Shown: one piece after another, positions 35,849 through 50,800 of the stretch
How the letters are laid out: each line of letters opens with the position of its first letter
How positions within the stretch are numbered: the stretch's first letter is position 1
DNA from: Vitellaria paradoxa
Taxonomy: Eukaryota; Streptophyta; Magnoliopsida; Ericales; Sapotaceae
Length of the DNA: 64,000 nt
Assembly (NCBI GenBank): GCA_019916065.1
Contig: CM034233.1
Coordinates: forward strand, 11,365,573-11,429,572
Reading direction: 5' to 3'
Notes under the pieces: model-generated
Seen by the model: only the letters and a program-made list of their open reading frames with translations
Databases searched by the model: none
What the model was told of the DNA's origin: nothing
Translations under genes and position numbers: made by a program

Positions 35849-38800
35849 CTATTAACGGGTCAAAAAATGGACAGATTGAACAACTTGGAATCATTGAGAA
35901 AAGGTCAGAATTCCTAAATATCAAACAAGTTAAAGCCTATCAATTACTCCAAGACAATGGAGTCATTCTAGAACAAGCTACAGAAATCAGAGTCTCACAG
36001 ATCAACATGTTTATGCCTATTAATGGTTGCATCACCCAAACTTCCAGGGAAATAGCTAAAACTCAAAAGGTAAGTAGAACATAACTAATCTTGGTACTTC
36101 ATGTGTTTTTTATTTTTTAAGTAATGAATGCCAAAAAAAAAAAAAAAAAGGGGGAGCACCAAGGGATATATAAATACCTTGAAGTGAGAAAAGAAAATGT
36201 AGCCAAAATCTACAGCTATATGGATATTTTATATAAATACCTAGAGCTGTACAAACACACACCCCATATTTTCAACAAATCCAAAAATTGGACAAGGTTG
36301 GGTTTTTATGCATTTTAATGATAGACAATGGGTAAACACCATACACCTTGTACTTTATTACTCAGTAATGCTGCTTTCGTTAAATGATAGAAGTAGAATA
36401 GGGAAGACATAAATGGCATACTTGGGAAGAAGTTAAAGGGGATTTGAATTTAAGAGAAGTCTTACAACCTGCCATTCAAATGCTAAAAGAAAAACCACTT
36501 CTAAGTGTGGAGGGTAGGTTAATCTTGAGGGGTTAATCCTTCTGGGAATTATACTGACGATTGATAGTGACAGAATCACCAAAGTCCGGCAAAGGGATGA
36601 GAATCAGGACAATCTAGAACAAAAGAGAGAGAGTAGTAGAATATGGTGAAAATGCTTGGTGCTATATGCTAGACCCTCCAGAGGAGGTGGGTATATATAG
36701 ATAAGGAGGGAATCTTTTAGGTGGGAGTCTGGGCTTTAAATTCGTTAGGAGGATATTTAGCCCTAAGCTGGCGCACCTAGATAGGATAAGAATTCCCTGC
36801 TTAATTCTCTCTCCAGATTGGTTGGCTGAATCCCAATGAATCCCTGATTCTAGCCTCCATTTCGCTGAATCCCTGAGGATCTCGCGAGTTGTTAGTATGT
36901 TAAAGAGATTCTTGAACCTTGTTCTAAGTCCTGGGAATAAATTATTCTGTAAAAGTGGTGTCCTTGTGGGAGAATTGTTACCGTGGATGGTACTTCTGCG
37001 TGTGGCTAGAGGTAACGCGGCTTATTAGTAATGCGCCGCAGGAGCATCAAAGCGACCATGGGCCCTGTGACTGCGACCTATGTACCCACAGTGAGAACCG
37101 AAGTAACCCTAGATAGTATTTTCCAAGTCCTGAATGGAGTAGCTTTAGTTTGGGGCTTTAAAGTATTTCATAAACCATAACAAATTCAATCTTTTTCTTT
37201 GAGACACTGCTAATAATTTTCAATTAAACACTGCAACTATGTAAAAATCTTTCTTCTACTAGCCATTTTCAGTTCAACATGCTTTCTCAACATTATTAGT
37301 AAGTATATTTACCATAAAGCAAGAACTTGAACCTATAAAGTTGCTATAGAAAACAATGTCTTGGATGAAAAGAAAATGGACAAAATGAAAAAAAGTATAA
37401 GAAAATTCATAAGATTCTCTATAGATAATCACACTGTTAAGATAGCCTTATATACATTCTTTGGCTTGTTTCCAAACAAATTCAAGTCTTTAGGTGAGAA
37501 TCTTGAGATGGTGTTTAACAATTTAATATGACATTAGAGCTATGGATCCAAAAGGTCCTAGGTTTAAGTCTTGTTATTAGTTTTTATTTCCTTTTTATTC
37601 TTGTGCACTCTTGTTTGTTCATGTTGGTGCACCATATTTGTTCAGTTTGTTTGTCTCTCGGGGTCACACTTCAGGGATAGTGTTTAGATAACTTGATAAG
37701 TATCATTTGGTCCATTTCCTAACAGCTTAAGTTTTTACGATAGACGGCAATTAACAGATTAACACACTAATTCCATTCACAAAGATCGTCAAAGAGTTTC
37801 CTTAAAGATTACAAAATCCTTGGGGAGCATTATTTTTATCGTACAAGGATAGCTTAAGTTTAGGACATGTCTGAATCCTACAAATGGCCCCTAGACTTGA
37901 AGCCTAAGCCTTTGCCTCTATACCAAATTATCAAATTAAACCCAAAGGAATGAAAATAAATGGAGGGTGCAGTATTAAGCACACTGTAAGAATAACCAGA
38001 CAAAATCAATCGCTAAAAAAAAAAATAAATAATAATAATAATAATTAACACACATGCAAATAGCTTTGCTTCAAAAAGTTAATGGATCATAGGTGCAGCA
38101 CTTACTCATCTTCAAAGGGAAGATCAACGGATTCCATGGAAAGTTTCTTCTTTCCCTGAATGTACATGGTAAATCATATTAGAATACTAATACATAGAAA
38201 GTTACAGTGGCAAAATAGAGAATCCATATAGCTTAATTGATGAAGTGGATAGATTAATAGGCTCTTCTCTCAAGAATAAGTTCATAGAGCTAAATATAAA
38301 AGCATCAAGGATATAAAAGCATTAAGGAACTCGTATAGTTATCCTCACGGCAGTGTGTCCCCAGTGAGCATCATTAGGCAACATATTATGCTACAAAAAA
38401 GAAGGCACAGAAGTAGAAAGCCATATCATGAATCTAAAATAAATTTATACTCACAGGGGAACGTCCCCAAATGGCAGGACGCTGTGCACTTTGCACTGGT
38501 TCATATGATATGGTTGTAGAATTCTGATTGCATGAAGATGAACTCTCATCAGTTAAGTCACGCACCGAACTTGTCTCCAAAGCATTATCTCCTAATAGTT
38601 TAACAAACTCGTTAGCCTGCTTTTGATTTGGATAATCTTCACTTCTTTGTAGATTATCATGTTGAGCTGATGAACATTGAGGAGAGCTTGACAATGATTT
38701 CTGATTGGCAGTACCATCATCATCTGATTCAATGGACTTGGAACCCAAGCTAGGATCATCCAAACCCTGCAACTTTAAAATAGTTAGTGTGGCTACACTA

Positions 38801-41800
38801 ATGTGGAAAAGAAAAAAGGGGGGGGGGGTTGGGTTGAAACTACAAAAGAAAAAAAAAAAAAAGCAAATATTCTCAAGGTCAACCATTAACTAAGGATATC
38901 ATAGCAAAGTTTACCATCAATATAAAGTAGGATAAACCACAACCAGATAGGATGAACTTGTAACTGTAGCCATGACAATTAAAAGAAAGTGACAGAACAA
39001 ATATAATTCAAGAACAGTGTTTGAGGTAGTCGCAGTGCAATGGTTTTCCCAAGATAAGGGGAAAAGTCTAGTAGTTAGGTAGTATATACTCAATGTTAAA
39101 ATATTATAACAGGAGACCCTGCTTTGGATAATACACTCTGTATAACATATCCTGTATAACATATCATGCTGATTGACTGACGCTGGAAATAAAAAAAAGC
39201 ATATAAACAATTGGTCATAAATGCTCGGGGAGTGCAAGAACTAGCCTTATCATCACAATCATCATCATCTCCAATGTCACCGGTCTCACTCTGATTTCCT
39301 TTTGATGCATGTTTGAAATCTTTATCTACATCTACATCAGAGCCCTCTGTTCCATCATCTACTTCAGAACCCTCTGTTCCATCATCTACTTCAGAACCCT
39401 CTGTTCCATAATCTACATCAGAGCCATCTGTTCCATCTTCATCTACATCAGAGCCGTCTGTTCCATCTTCATCATAATCAGTTAACTCCTCACTCTCACT
39501 TCCACTCTCTTCTGAGTCGGAGTATAGTTCACTTGACATGGAACCTTCCTGCAAACATTTACACTCAGCAATCAGACACACAAATTACAAAGAGGAAAAT
39601 AAACCAAAAATAAACTGGAAAAAAACTCCTGGAGCAAAACCCTGTCCTATAGTTTAGGTTCAAATCAAATTAAGCAAAGAAGCATGAAGAAAGTTAAAAC
39701 TAAATAAACTAGAGATTATAATAACTAACAAACAAACAAACCAAAAAAAAAAAAAAAGAAGAAGAAACTGCTGTGTAGTTCTTACATGGTTTTATACAAC
39801 TTTATGAGATGGCATAATCCATTGGTAGTAAAGATAACAAAGAACAACCTGCATTTTGTTTAGTTGGCTTACCGATGGATCTGAGCTGGTTTTGATTAGA
39901 TTTTCAGTTTTTGTTGAGAACATGGATGTGTTGTCCAATATTCTCGTGCAAGGGCAGCATTCACTTGATGCCTCTTTAATAAAATTTGATTATTTACTTA
40001 TCTTAAAAAAAAGTATTCAAAATCCAAAACAGTCAGCTTCTATGTTATGAAGAGTCTTTATCCTGCAATTGATTATTCAAGCTAGTCCTTATCATGCCAT
40101 CTCTATAAGATTTTATGCAAAATCATGACAAATCTTTTGACATCAGGTCACAAGGGACAGACTTTCTACCTTTCCAGTACATTCAATGATCACAGTTAGT
40201 AAGTTTAACCATTCATGAGAAGCTTAGAACCCTTTCTTTTAGGCATGGTAAGATCTGAAAGCATAACCGCATTCCTCCCCCAGATCCTAGGCGCTGATAC
40301 TATGGTGTTGCAACAGTTTGGTTAAGAAAATAATAATCATAATCTATGATAGCCTTGAAAGCTGGAGCTACCTAGAAGTGTTTCTTAACTTAGATGTTTG
40401 TCACACTCGGGAGATCTTTCTCTTGTTCCAAGAATGCCATTGTATAATGTCTAAATGAAAGGAAAATTATAAGAATAAAAAAAAAGTAAATTCTCTATGT
40501 AAAACTCCTCCTTAATTGTGTGTGTGGCATGGATATATTGAGTGATTCTGCAATGACAAGGCTTAAGTGACTTCAGTGCCCCTTGAAAGATGAATCCCCT
40601 CATCAGCATTACATCTTTAGCCGAAACCTTTCATTGCTAGCCACTTTTGAGGTTTTATCCACATACCACTCCCTTTTTAGCTGTTCGTACCACTGTACAA
40701 CAAAAGCTGAAGGAGGCAGCATGCAGAGAGTGGATTTGATGTTGGTGCCAGAAGCAGGACCCCTTTAGTCAGTTGCAACCATGTTTCTGCTGATATTGCA
40801 TTCTTTGCCATGAGTCAGAGTAGGTGCAGTTGAGATGTTAGAGGTGAGGTGGTGAATCCAGAAAGAGTGAATTGATTCCGGTAGGTGAGGTGGTGGTGAA
40901 TGAGAGATTGTTAGTTGTGCTAGAGTGTCAAGTTGGCCTTTATTCTGTGGCACAATAATTTAGGTCACAATTGGGAGCTTCTTTCAATAACCAGGTTGTT
41001 TGGAATTTCGTCTCAATAAAGTTGCACAGAATGTTGGTCAGTTGGAAGAGGTAATACTTGTCAAGTGGTTAGGATTTACTCACACAAGCCATCTGTTTTC
41101 CAATTTATATTGAAACAAGGGCTAGAGAAGCTCCAGAGGGCTTTCTTATTTCAGGGCCAATTGTTGGAGTGGATTGAAGTCTGCAACTCAGTTAAAGGAG
41201 CAGGTGGGGGTTTAACAGCTTAGGATTTTAAAAAACACTTGCTCGGAATATGGATTTTGGGGTTTTGCCGCAAAAAGGAATAGTTCATGAAGAGGAAATT
41301 AGGTTGAGGCAGTCTAAAACTACAACAGCATGCAGATACAAATACAGCTGTATGCATAAATCTTTTTCTTTCCTGGCTCTATAAAAGAACTTACGTTAAA
41401 AAAAAAAAGAAATTGACAGTAAATAGAGTATACCCCAAATATGTTTTCGTACTCCTCTAGTAGAGTTATAACAATAGCTTGAGCATGATTAGCTGCAGCG
41501 GCTGCTTGCAGAAGTTGAACAGAACCATCACCCCCTACATCAAAGTCATGTTCAAGTTCACAATCACCTGCCAGAAGTGGACGAAGGAGCAAGGGTGCCA
41601 TGCAAGCTGCCACAGCTGAAGGACTCATTCGATTCTCAGCTTTGTGAGAAGCCACAGTTTGCATCATAATAAGAATTCTGCAATCAATGGGAAAAAGTAT
41701 TAATTCAACCAAACTAAAGAAAGGCAGAGGAAGCAGAAAAGTATATTTAGAAAACAAAGGCATGTCACATTTGCCCAACAGTACTTCTCTGTCCAAAAAA

Positions 41801-44800
41801 GGGCCTTTAACACAAGAACATTTACCGAATTTGGGTGTGATTGGGGCTGAAAGCCAGGTCGTAGGACTCAGTCGTTTCTTTCATCAGTTTTTTCACGTCG
41901 CTAGTTTCGCTACTTGTCTCAGGATTATGCTACGTCAAAGTCTACATTCATTATGTATTACTTTTGTTTTCTTCTTGGGAGAACATATTGCTTACACCTC
42001 AATCACAAGAAATTTAAATCAAGACAAGAAACATAACACAGTAAATATGCTCACATTACTTTAAATTTGGATTATGCCATGAAGCCACTAGTCGACCATT
42101 CTGAATAGCGAGTCTGTGTAAATTGAATACCTAAGTTCATACAGATTTTCCTTAAAAAGAACTAATTTCAGTGTCAACACTAAAAGAATGTGGTTTGTCT
42201 TGTGCAACAAAGGAGTGTTGTTGCACAATCATTATCTAGTTTGCATACTGTTACCATTTTTGTTTTTTTCCTTCTCTGTCAACATTAAGAAGTGTCAAGG
42301 TCCATAGCTCTCCAGATGCCTCTAAATAGTATCAAATTGTGAAAACTATAGAAAAAAAAAAGTGGCAAAATAAAAGGTGAAGCACCAAAATCTATCATAA
42401 AAATATTCATGATGCATCATGGCATAAAAACCAATATGCCTAGAGGCCCTAGACAAACGACTTTGGTTTTCAATAAGCGGGATGCAAATCCCCAAGGTTT
42501 ATTGCAGGTGTTTTATTTTCTTTTTGATGATGATTCTCCAGTGTTCTGTGGGGGTAAATGTCTTGCAGCTTGGGCATTTGAGATGTGTATTGCTGTTTTT
42601 CGTGTCAGTTAACCAAATTAATTCTAGTTGTGACTGTGGATAATGTGGAGCTAGCAGCAATTTTGAGTTGTGGAGTCAGTTTATTGCCTTCATCATATTT
42701 TGTCCTTCTTTTAGGGCTTCTTATAAGGCACGCCATGTTTGGGAGGGAGTGATTGAAAGGTTTCGGAAGGGGTTTGCAGGACGAAAACATACATACTCTT
42801 CCAAAAGGGCACAAATGACATATAAAATTCATTTTTATAAATATATATAAATTATACTACTAAAATGATTATTGGACACTACAAGTTCTGCATGACACAT
42901 TTATTTATCAGGAAAAACACCAGCTCGAGGTAAAATGAAGACCAAACTATGAGCCCAACAATGATCCAGCATATGCATCTCAAAAAGTAGACAGCAACCA
43001 TTAGAAGAGAAAATTACTCGAAGTCTTTTATTGCACATGAAAAATATCCAAACCTGTCCTAGTCAAGGCCTAAGACATCCTCCATCAGTTTGGCATACTT
43101 CGAAATTTTTCAAATGCTTCAATCAAAATGTCAAAAACATTTCCATTTCATACAAAAATGAAACCTAAAGGTAACTCTGAAATTCCTGTTTGTTTCAAGA
43201 ATAGCATCAATTATAAGGATAAATTATCTGTAAAGAAATAACACAGCAGAAGTTTGTGCTTGATACTGAGCTTAAAAATGATTACAAGGACATGTTAAAA
43301 GGAGTTAACAGATGCACAATGAAACTAAAACAAGTATAAACTCAAAGCATACAGCTTATTAAGAAACTTTAAAAAAAAAAAAAAAAAACCCAATGCATAT
43401 TGACCATCGAAGTAAACATAAAAACTACACAACTGCCTTTTGGTATAACAAGGAAGAGAAGGAAACTAAATAAATTCATGTTATCAACTACCTCTGTAAT
43501 AAGCGACGATTTGGTTCCGGGAATGTTTCGCAGATGGCCTCACGTATAGCTGGGAGTCTCCTGCCACGTTCAGTTCCTAACCATAACAATGGAATAGGTC
43601 AATTATGAAATAAAGAATCCACAATTCACAAAAAAAAAAAAAAAAAAAACAATGTTAATATAATTGACTCATGATCCAGATGTGACATTAGACAACAAAA
43701 TCTAGCAAATTCACCTCGATTATACCTATTCCTAAGATCTTTGTTGCTAAAAATAGGAAGAACTTCAGCTGATACTTAAGTAAACAATAACAAACCAAAA
43801 GAGCCCAAAAATTCATGATTTATTTAAACATATGTATATAGTATGTATGCACATAATTAAAGAAAATGAAAATGTAAACACCAGCGGCAGGAAGTTCATT
43901 AAATTGGCCTCCTGCCTAAAGACTCAAATCACCTTAGAATCTACAATCAAAAAGAGGAGAAAGAAAATAGTCGGGGAACATTGCCAAAGGCGAAAGATAA
44001 AGGAATCCTCAACATCACATTTGCAACCCCAAGATAAACATATCGCTTCCTATGCCTGTGACAATCATTTCAAACAGCTCACTTCCTATGCCTGTGGCAA
44101 TCATTCCATCAAAAATAATTCCTTAAAGATAAAAGCCTCCAGTGATATCACTCTCTGCTTTCAATTACAATTCCGACAGCCATTATATATTAGTCTTGCC
44201 AAAAACAAATAACTGAACAATCAAATAAGCAACTGAAAAATCTACAAATTTTACTTTCTCTAAGAAAGTTTAAAATTTGACATTCTTTTATGCATAGAAT
44301 TATACCTAAACTAAGTTTGGACAATTTGTAGTCTGTCATATTCGGCACCTACAGAGTTTTTTTAATTAACCCAATTACAAATTCACTTATTTTTATTAAG
44401 CTTGTTTTTGGCATCATGGATTTATTGAAGGAAAAGGAAAAGGGAAAGGGATTTAAAATTACTTCTCTTGTTTAGTTGTGAAAAATGGAGAAAAAAGCAT
44501 GAAATTTGAGAAATAAAAAAATTCATTAAAATTTTAATTTTGTAAAAAAATTATTTTATTTTATTTTTTTTTATATTTTCTAACCCAACAACTCAACTCA
44601 ACAAAATCTTGGTCTCAAACTAGTTGGGGTCTGCAACGTAAATCCTCATCTTCTATTCACTTCTATCTTTTTATTTATTTATTTTTTCTTTCCAATTACT
44701 TTTCTTTTCCCTCACCAAATCCTTGATTCAAACACACCCTACGTTAATCATAAATGGAAAAGTGCAACTTGTGCAGCCAGATGAACCCTATATACTGTTA

Positions 44801-47800
44801 CTGGCAGGCATCCAAACTATGGCTGGTGAAATAAATAAAGGTTGGAATCTCAATAATTTACTGCCCCCACAGGAAAAGAAAAGGGGTTGTGATCAAACTT
44901 CATATTGACATTTTGTCTGAAAATTCAGTAGTAGGTCAGTTTTATACCGTCAAGCAGAAACGTATTCAAGGACTACGGATTGGAAAGTATGATGTGGAAA
45001 TATACTTTGTCATGCAGAAGACAAACATTTTCCACAATTTTCTCAGCAATGAATACAAAAACAGGTCCAATTGAAGCAAAATCCGATGGAAACTTACGAC
45101 ATGCTCCCAGTAGTGCCTTGCAGCAAGATGCTGGTACCGGAGATGAGGACAACTCCCGAAGAAAATACTAGAACAATGCCACAGAGGAACCAGTAAATAT
45201 ATTACATGGATTCTAAAAACATTGTGAACAATGAGAGATTTGTTATATTTTTCCAGAACAGCAGGGATACCTTTACACAATCAGCAATAACATGTGCATC
45301 CTCCTCTGGAGAAAAGTCAGTTCTTCCTGAATAACACACCATGACCAGAACAATTAAATCAAGGCAGATAGCTCGAAACTGATGTGTGTATATATATATT
45401 TATACACACACAAATTTGGGCTCCTTTGAGTACTAATCCTTTAATAAAATCGGTTCATTGCTTGACCATATCTTTGAAAGCTATTCTATCACAATATCAT
45501 TGGCACTATGCATAATATTATCTCCTACAAATATAAGTTAAATACACATAAGACACTGTGAGTGTGTTAAGTATTATAGATGTTGGAAGGAATGAACACT
45601 ATCCATAATTGTATCTCCTATATAAGTAAAATACACATCATTCATAGTGTGTGTGCGCGATGAAAGTAAATCAAAAAAATCCCTTACAGAAAACATAAAG
45701 GCTACTACTTATCAGTAACCATATTCTCACTACCCATATCCTTCAGATGGATAACTGAAAGTTCATTCAATTATGTGCCTCCTGCCACTTGCTAATAAGC
45801 AAAAAGGTGTGAAGGAAGGGCATGTTTAGGATGTTTTTTTTAATAGTTTTTACTTCTTGGGGAAAAAAGAAGGAAGAATATGTGCAAAAACACATTTTAC
45901 GTCATTTTTGACAACCCCCACCTCCCCATGAGAGAGAGAGAGCGCGAGAGAGAGAGGTTTTTTTTTTTTAACCCCAGTAGGGCCCAATGGGGCTGCAAAT
46001 ACTAGAACAGGCCCAGATTGGACTTATTTATCGAAGTAGAAGTAAGCGTTCACACTACTTATGCTTTCATTAATGAAGGCATCAGCAGTATGGACACATT
46101 CTGCCTCACAAAATTTACCCCATTCAGACTTGAAAGCATTTGTTTGTGTTGATGCCTATTGCCTTGTTTAAAAATCTGGTGGAATATAACCCCTTCAGCT
46201 CCCTTCTTCATCTCACATTGGGAAACTTGATTGACATAAAATAAAATCATAATACAAACTCAAAACCCGTTCTTCTTGGGATGCAATGCATTGAAGATTT
46301 CGTGCTTGTGGTGGGAGTTGACAGGATTGATTTCCACCTTGCCTAGGATGAGTGGAGATGCAAAGGCTGCTGGCCATGTCGATGAGCAGTATGACTCGTA
46401 GAATTAATTATATGCTCATTAATTCTACGCTCCTTCAGTTTTTCAGTCTCCACCTCAATACGTTCTAGTTTCTTCACAACTTTTTTTATTGCTGGCCGTG
46501 TTTTGGGATCAGTTCCAAAACATCTTAGTTTCAGTTTCACAACTGCGAGAGAAAGAAGAGAGTGGAAGAGGTTATATTCTGCCAGAAAGCCTTGATACTA
46601 TCAAGGCTTTCTAAAGAAGGCATTAATACAAACAATGCTACTGACGCCTTCATTAATGAAAGCATAAGCAGCGCCAACGCTTTTCCTCCTACTTTGGTAA
46701 ATAAGTCCAATCCGTGGACCTATTTACTATGAACTCAAATCTTGAAAGAAGAGAACAAAGATTGGAGAGGAAATTAACTTAATTCAAGGACATCTAAAGC
46801 CTCCAAAGAAATCCAATTTCAGATATTTTTCATTCCATAAATTGTTTACAATTCTACAATTGTATTTATACATCAGTTTTCTAACTATCATATAACTAAG
46901 TATTTTTTGTTGGTCTAGGGTCAATAAAAATTCCCACCCATTCTAAAATCCACCTTGTCCTAAGGGTGGTGATATGCTAATGGCTTGAACAATGGTGTTA
47001 CAAGCCTTATGATAGAAGATCAGTTTACTATCATATAACTAACTATTTTTTGTTGGTCTTGGGTACATAACAACTCCCACCCCGTTTAAAGTCCACCTTG
47101 TGTGGAGATATGCTAATGGACTGAACAATGGTGTTACAGGCCCTATGATAGATGATCATCACACACGTATACAAAGTAACTATAACCCAAACATTTCGGT
47201 CTAATGGCCTATTCCAGCAGCTCAAAGAAAAACCAAGATAATTGATCATCTTCTAGAAGCTCAATGCAATCCAGCTGTCTTCCTTCATCATCGTTCCATC
47301 TAAACCATCCTTATCTCTAACATAGAAGGTAAACCATTTCCAGCACCTTCTCCTTCAGAGCCATAATTGCCTCCTTGATTCTTTTCCAGACTTGTCTTCA
47401 CTGCTGCCCACGCAAGTGCCTATACTCCAGCACAGCAAACACCATGAATACAGTTTAGGAAAAAAAACGAAAAATTTATTTCAGCCCCACCACTGTACTA
47501 ATTTTCTTCACGTGGAACTTCTTGATAGAACCTAATCTCTGCAGCCTTGAAGAATTTTCACTTACTGTAGTATTCTGATTGTTCTTCCAAATAGTAAATC
47601 TATTTAAATTTGGATTGATACTTTGTCTCTGCATTCAAAATGGTGGTCCAGGATCAAAAACTTTTAACTTTACACCGAATCTTTAACACAGCCAAAGAGA
47701 TCCCTAACTTAGTTGTCACAGGTAAACCTTGTTCTTTAAAAACAAGACACTTCAGGCTGAAGTTGAAACCCTTCTCCCACAACAACCCAAATTCAATCTT

Positions 47801-50800
47801 AAGATTTGTCTCATAAAACCCTCATAACCCTTTCAAAAATTTGTTCAAACGTAGTGCTTGTTCAGAATTGATCATAACTTTAAATTCTCTAGGGACTTGT
47901 ACATCTAGAATGTCCTTCATCTGCACCTTTGCATTGTTGGACCTCTCCACTTTGACAACTAGAAGAATTTGCTGCTGCGCAGATGCATTACTATGATCAT
48001 TTTGAATTTCATTTCTAGCAATTGCATTTTTTTGTGAATTTGAGATTGAGATGATCCATATTCAGGAATTGCTACTTGATTGTGATCTCAAGAAAGTGAA
48101 TGCACTTATTTGATAAATCACCAAATCTTCTGACCCATTTTCTATGTATGAAACATAGACACTTCAAAATGGGGTGCCTTATCTAAATCCAACACTTATC
48201 AGACACATGTACTTCTCGAACATCCAAAAATATATTTCAGACTCCTCTAGATATATGACTAAGACAAATCTAAATTTGAGTAACCAAAACCCCTAAAATT
48301 ATGAAATCTTATATCTTATATTTTGTTACATTTTGTATATTGAATTAGTTTTGTCGTAGACGTTATATTTGTATATGTAGCTAATAAAAATAAATAAAAT
48401 TTATATTTTTTCGCCGTATTCGCCCCATGTTTGTATCCTCATTTTTTAAAATCATATCCACGTTCATACTCATACCATATCCATGTCCCGTACCCATATC
48501 TATGTTTCTTAGTTTTCTATTCTGCTCACTCATTTTCTTGTCTTGATCACTGAATCTAGCTTCAAACATTTTTTGCATCCCAATCAATTGATTCTTTAAC
48601 TCTATAAATTCACCGGTGTCTTCTGCCATTTCAGGAAGGAACGGCTCTGAAACCGATTGCTAAGAACTCAAATCTTGAAAGAAGAGAAGAAAGATTGAAG
48701 AAGAAACCTGAATCCGAGGACAGCTAAAGCCTCCAAAGAAATCCATTTCTAATATTATCATTTCATGGATTCTTCACAGCTTTAAACTTGTATTTATACA
48801 TCAACTTTCTAACTAACTCTCATACAACTAAGTAGCTTTTAATTTGTAGGTCTTGGATCCATAACATTATTCTGTTGTATATTGGGTCAGAAGGCCTGAC
48901 AGAGGTAAAAAAACAAGAGAGAAAGTGAGAGAAAGAAGAAACTTGAAGAAAACCCCAAAATGTTTGCATTTCAATTTTTTTTTTTTTAATCATTTTCTCT
49001 TTCAAAAATTCATTTGTGAAAATAATAAGAAACAAAGTATCGAGTTAAAATTCAGGTAATTACCTCATGTAAGAACCCAACTACAATAGACACTACCTAA
49101 AATAGCTATAAGTAATGACAAAAATAGACATGCAATCATGAACACCAGATGAATCATCCAGACCAACCCTTTTCATATTCTTGAATTCGATGCTCAACAT
49201 CTTCAACATCTGCAGCCTGCCGCAATATCCCCTCCACTTTGACTCCTGGAACATTAATGTCAAAATATTAGAGACAAACACATAAAACATGAAACCTTAC
49301 ATACGAATAAGTAGACATCGTCACGTTTCTACGTCAAATTTACCGAGTGAACAAAATCTGTGGGTTGGTCCTAGTGAATAAAAACGAAGTCTTTTGTTAA
49401 GGTTTTATCCTGATAAACTTTTTAAAGCAAAATTTGGAAGGATACAAGACAAGAACCAATAGAAAACCATGTCTAAATAACATTGAGTCATAATAGGCCA
49501 TACAAAGATAATTGTACATAGACGAGAAAGAAATTTCCACTACAGTAGATATATCATGCAGGACACATGAGCAAACCAAGAAGATTATGACATTTTCTCT
49601 TCTCCTTTTTCTTTTTTAAGAGACAAAAGGAGGGGTGCGTAGGATGTGTCCTTTTCCACCTGCAAGTGGCATTTTCCAGTCACAATTCCATATTGCTGCA
49701 AGTCTTTCCCATCAATCTTTCCTATCGAATTATTGCAATGCTTTGAAGAAAGTATCGTACGGTATAACAGCATGAATCATATGAAAATTTTGTTAGATTG
49801 ACAAAACCATCATAATATCATGCTGCATAAAAATTACTTGGCAACCATTCCTATATGAAAAGAAATGCCCATATTTTAAGGCTTCCCATGAGCTACCGAT
49901 TCTAAAATAAAACAATCAATACATCCATAAGTAGTGGAACAGGAAGAAATTTCTCATGTCTAGCGCATCTTACAATCTGTCAAATAAAGAACATTGTTTG
50001 ACATCAATAAATGTTAGCTGTCCAGCATAAAATAGTTCATTTACGATTTTTTTTTTTTTTTTGGATTGCCATCAGGTAGAGTAGTATTTTGATGAATACT
50101 GATGATTTTAAAGTAATAGTAAAAATAATGTTAGTAAAAAGCATTACTCAAAAAAGCATTTTTACATTTTGTTATTTTAATATCCTGGCCAGAAAACGCT
50201 AGTTGAATAGCATTTTTATACTTCAGGTATACCAATGTATATTTGACCTGCCAGCCTACCAACATAAAGACCTCTTTAGAAAACACTCCATTTACATAAC
50301 TGAGAATTTGCCTCTATTGTAAATCTTTTCCCCTTATATGCTCTAAACAAAGACGGGTCAACCAGCTTTAGTGTCCCTAATACAAAACACCTCCCCCCCC
50401 CCCAAAAGAAAGAACAAAATAGTGGAACAGGAAGAAACTTCTCATGTCTAGTGCATCTTACAATCCATAAAGAATTTCCATCTTAATGCCCTCAAAACCT
50501 GACAGATCATGTAAGTCAGATGGAATAAAACGTCTAAATATCAGTAAAAAAGAGAGATCTCACCATGCTCTTCTACAAACCTAAGGGCTTTCTCCAAGAA
50601 AGATGGGGTTCCATCTATATCTTCTAAAGCAAGTAAGATTGGCTGACCAAGTACCAAAGATTTAGCTGGATGTTTCTCCTTCACTAAAGAACAAGAAAGA
50701 GAGGGAGAGACAGAGAGATTAGTTTCTCATGAAGGTTAAGAACATTGCAATAGGTACAAGCCATGCAGGTCCAAACTAGTTATCAGAGTCAATATATTAG

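Noticed and set aside
37530..37570. A possible tRNA-like B box (aggtttaagtc)
   Set aside because: No matching A box, no foldable acceptor stem; it fits a decayed repeat.
43832..44212. A 126-codon plus-strand frame inside a RhoGAP intron
   Set aside because: It is antisense to the host gene, low in complexity and contains a short internal duplication (cttcctatgcctgtg twice); no domain and no promoter.
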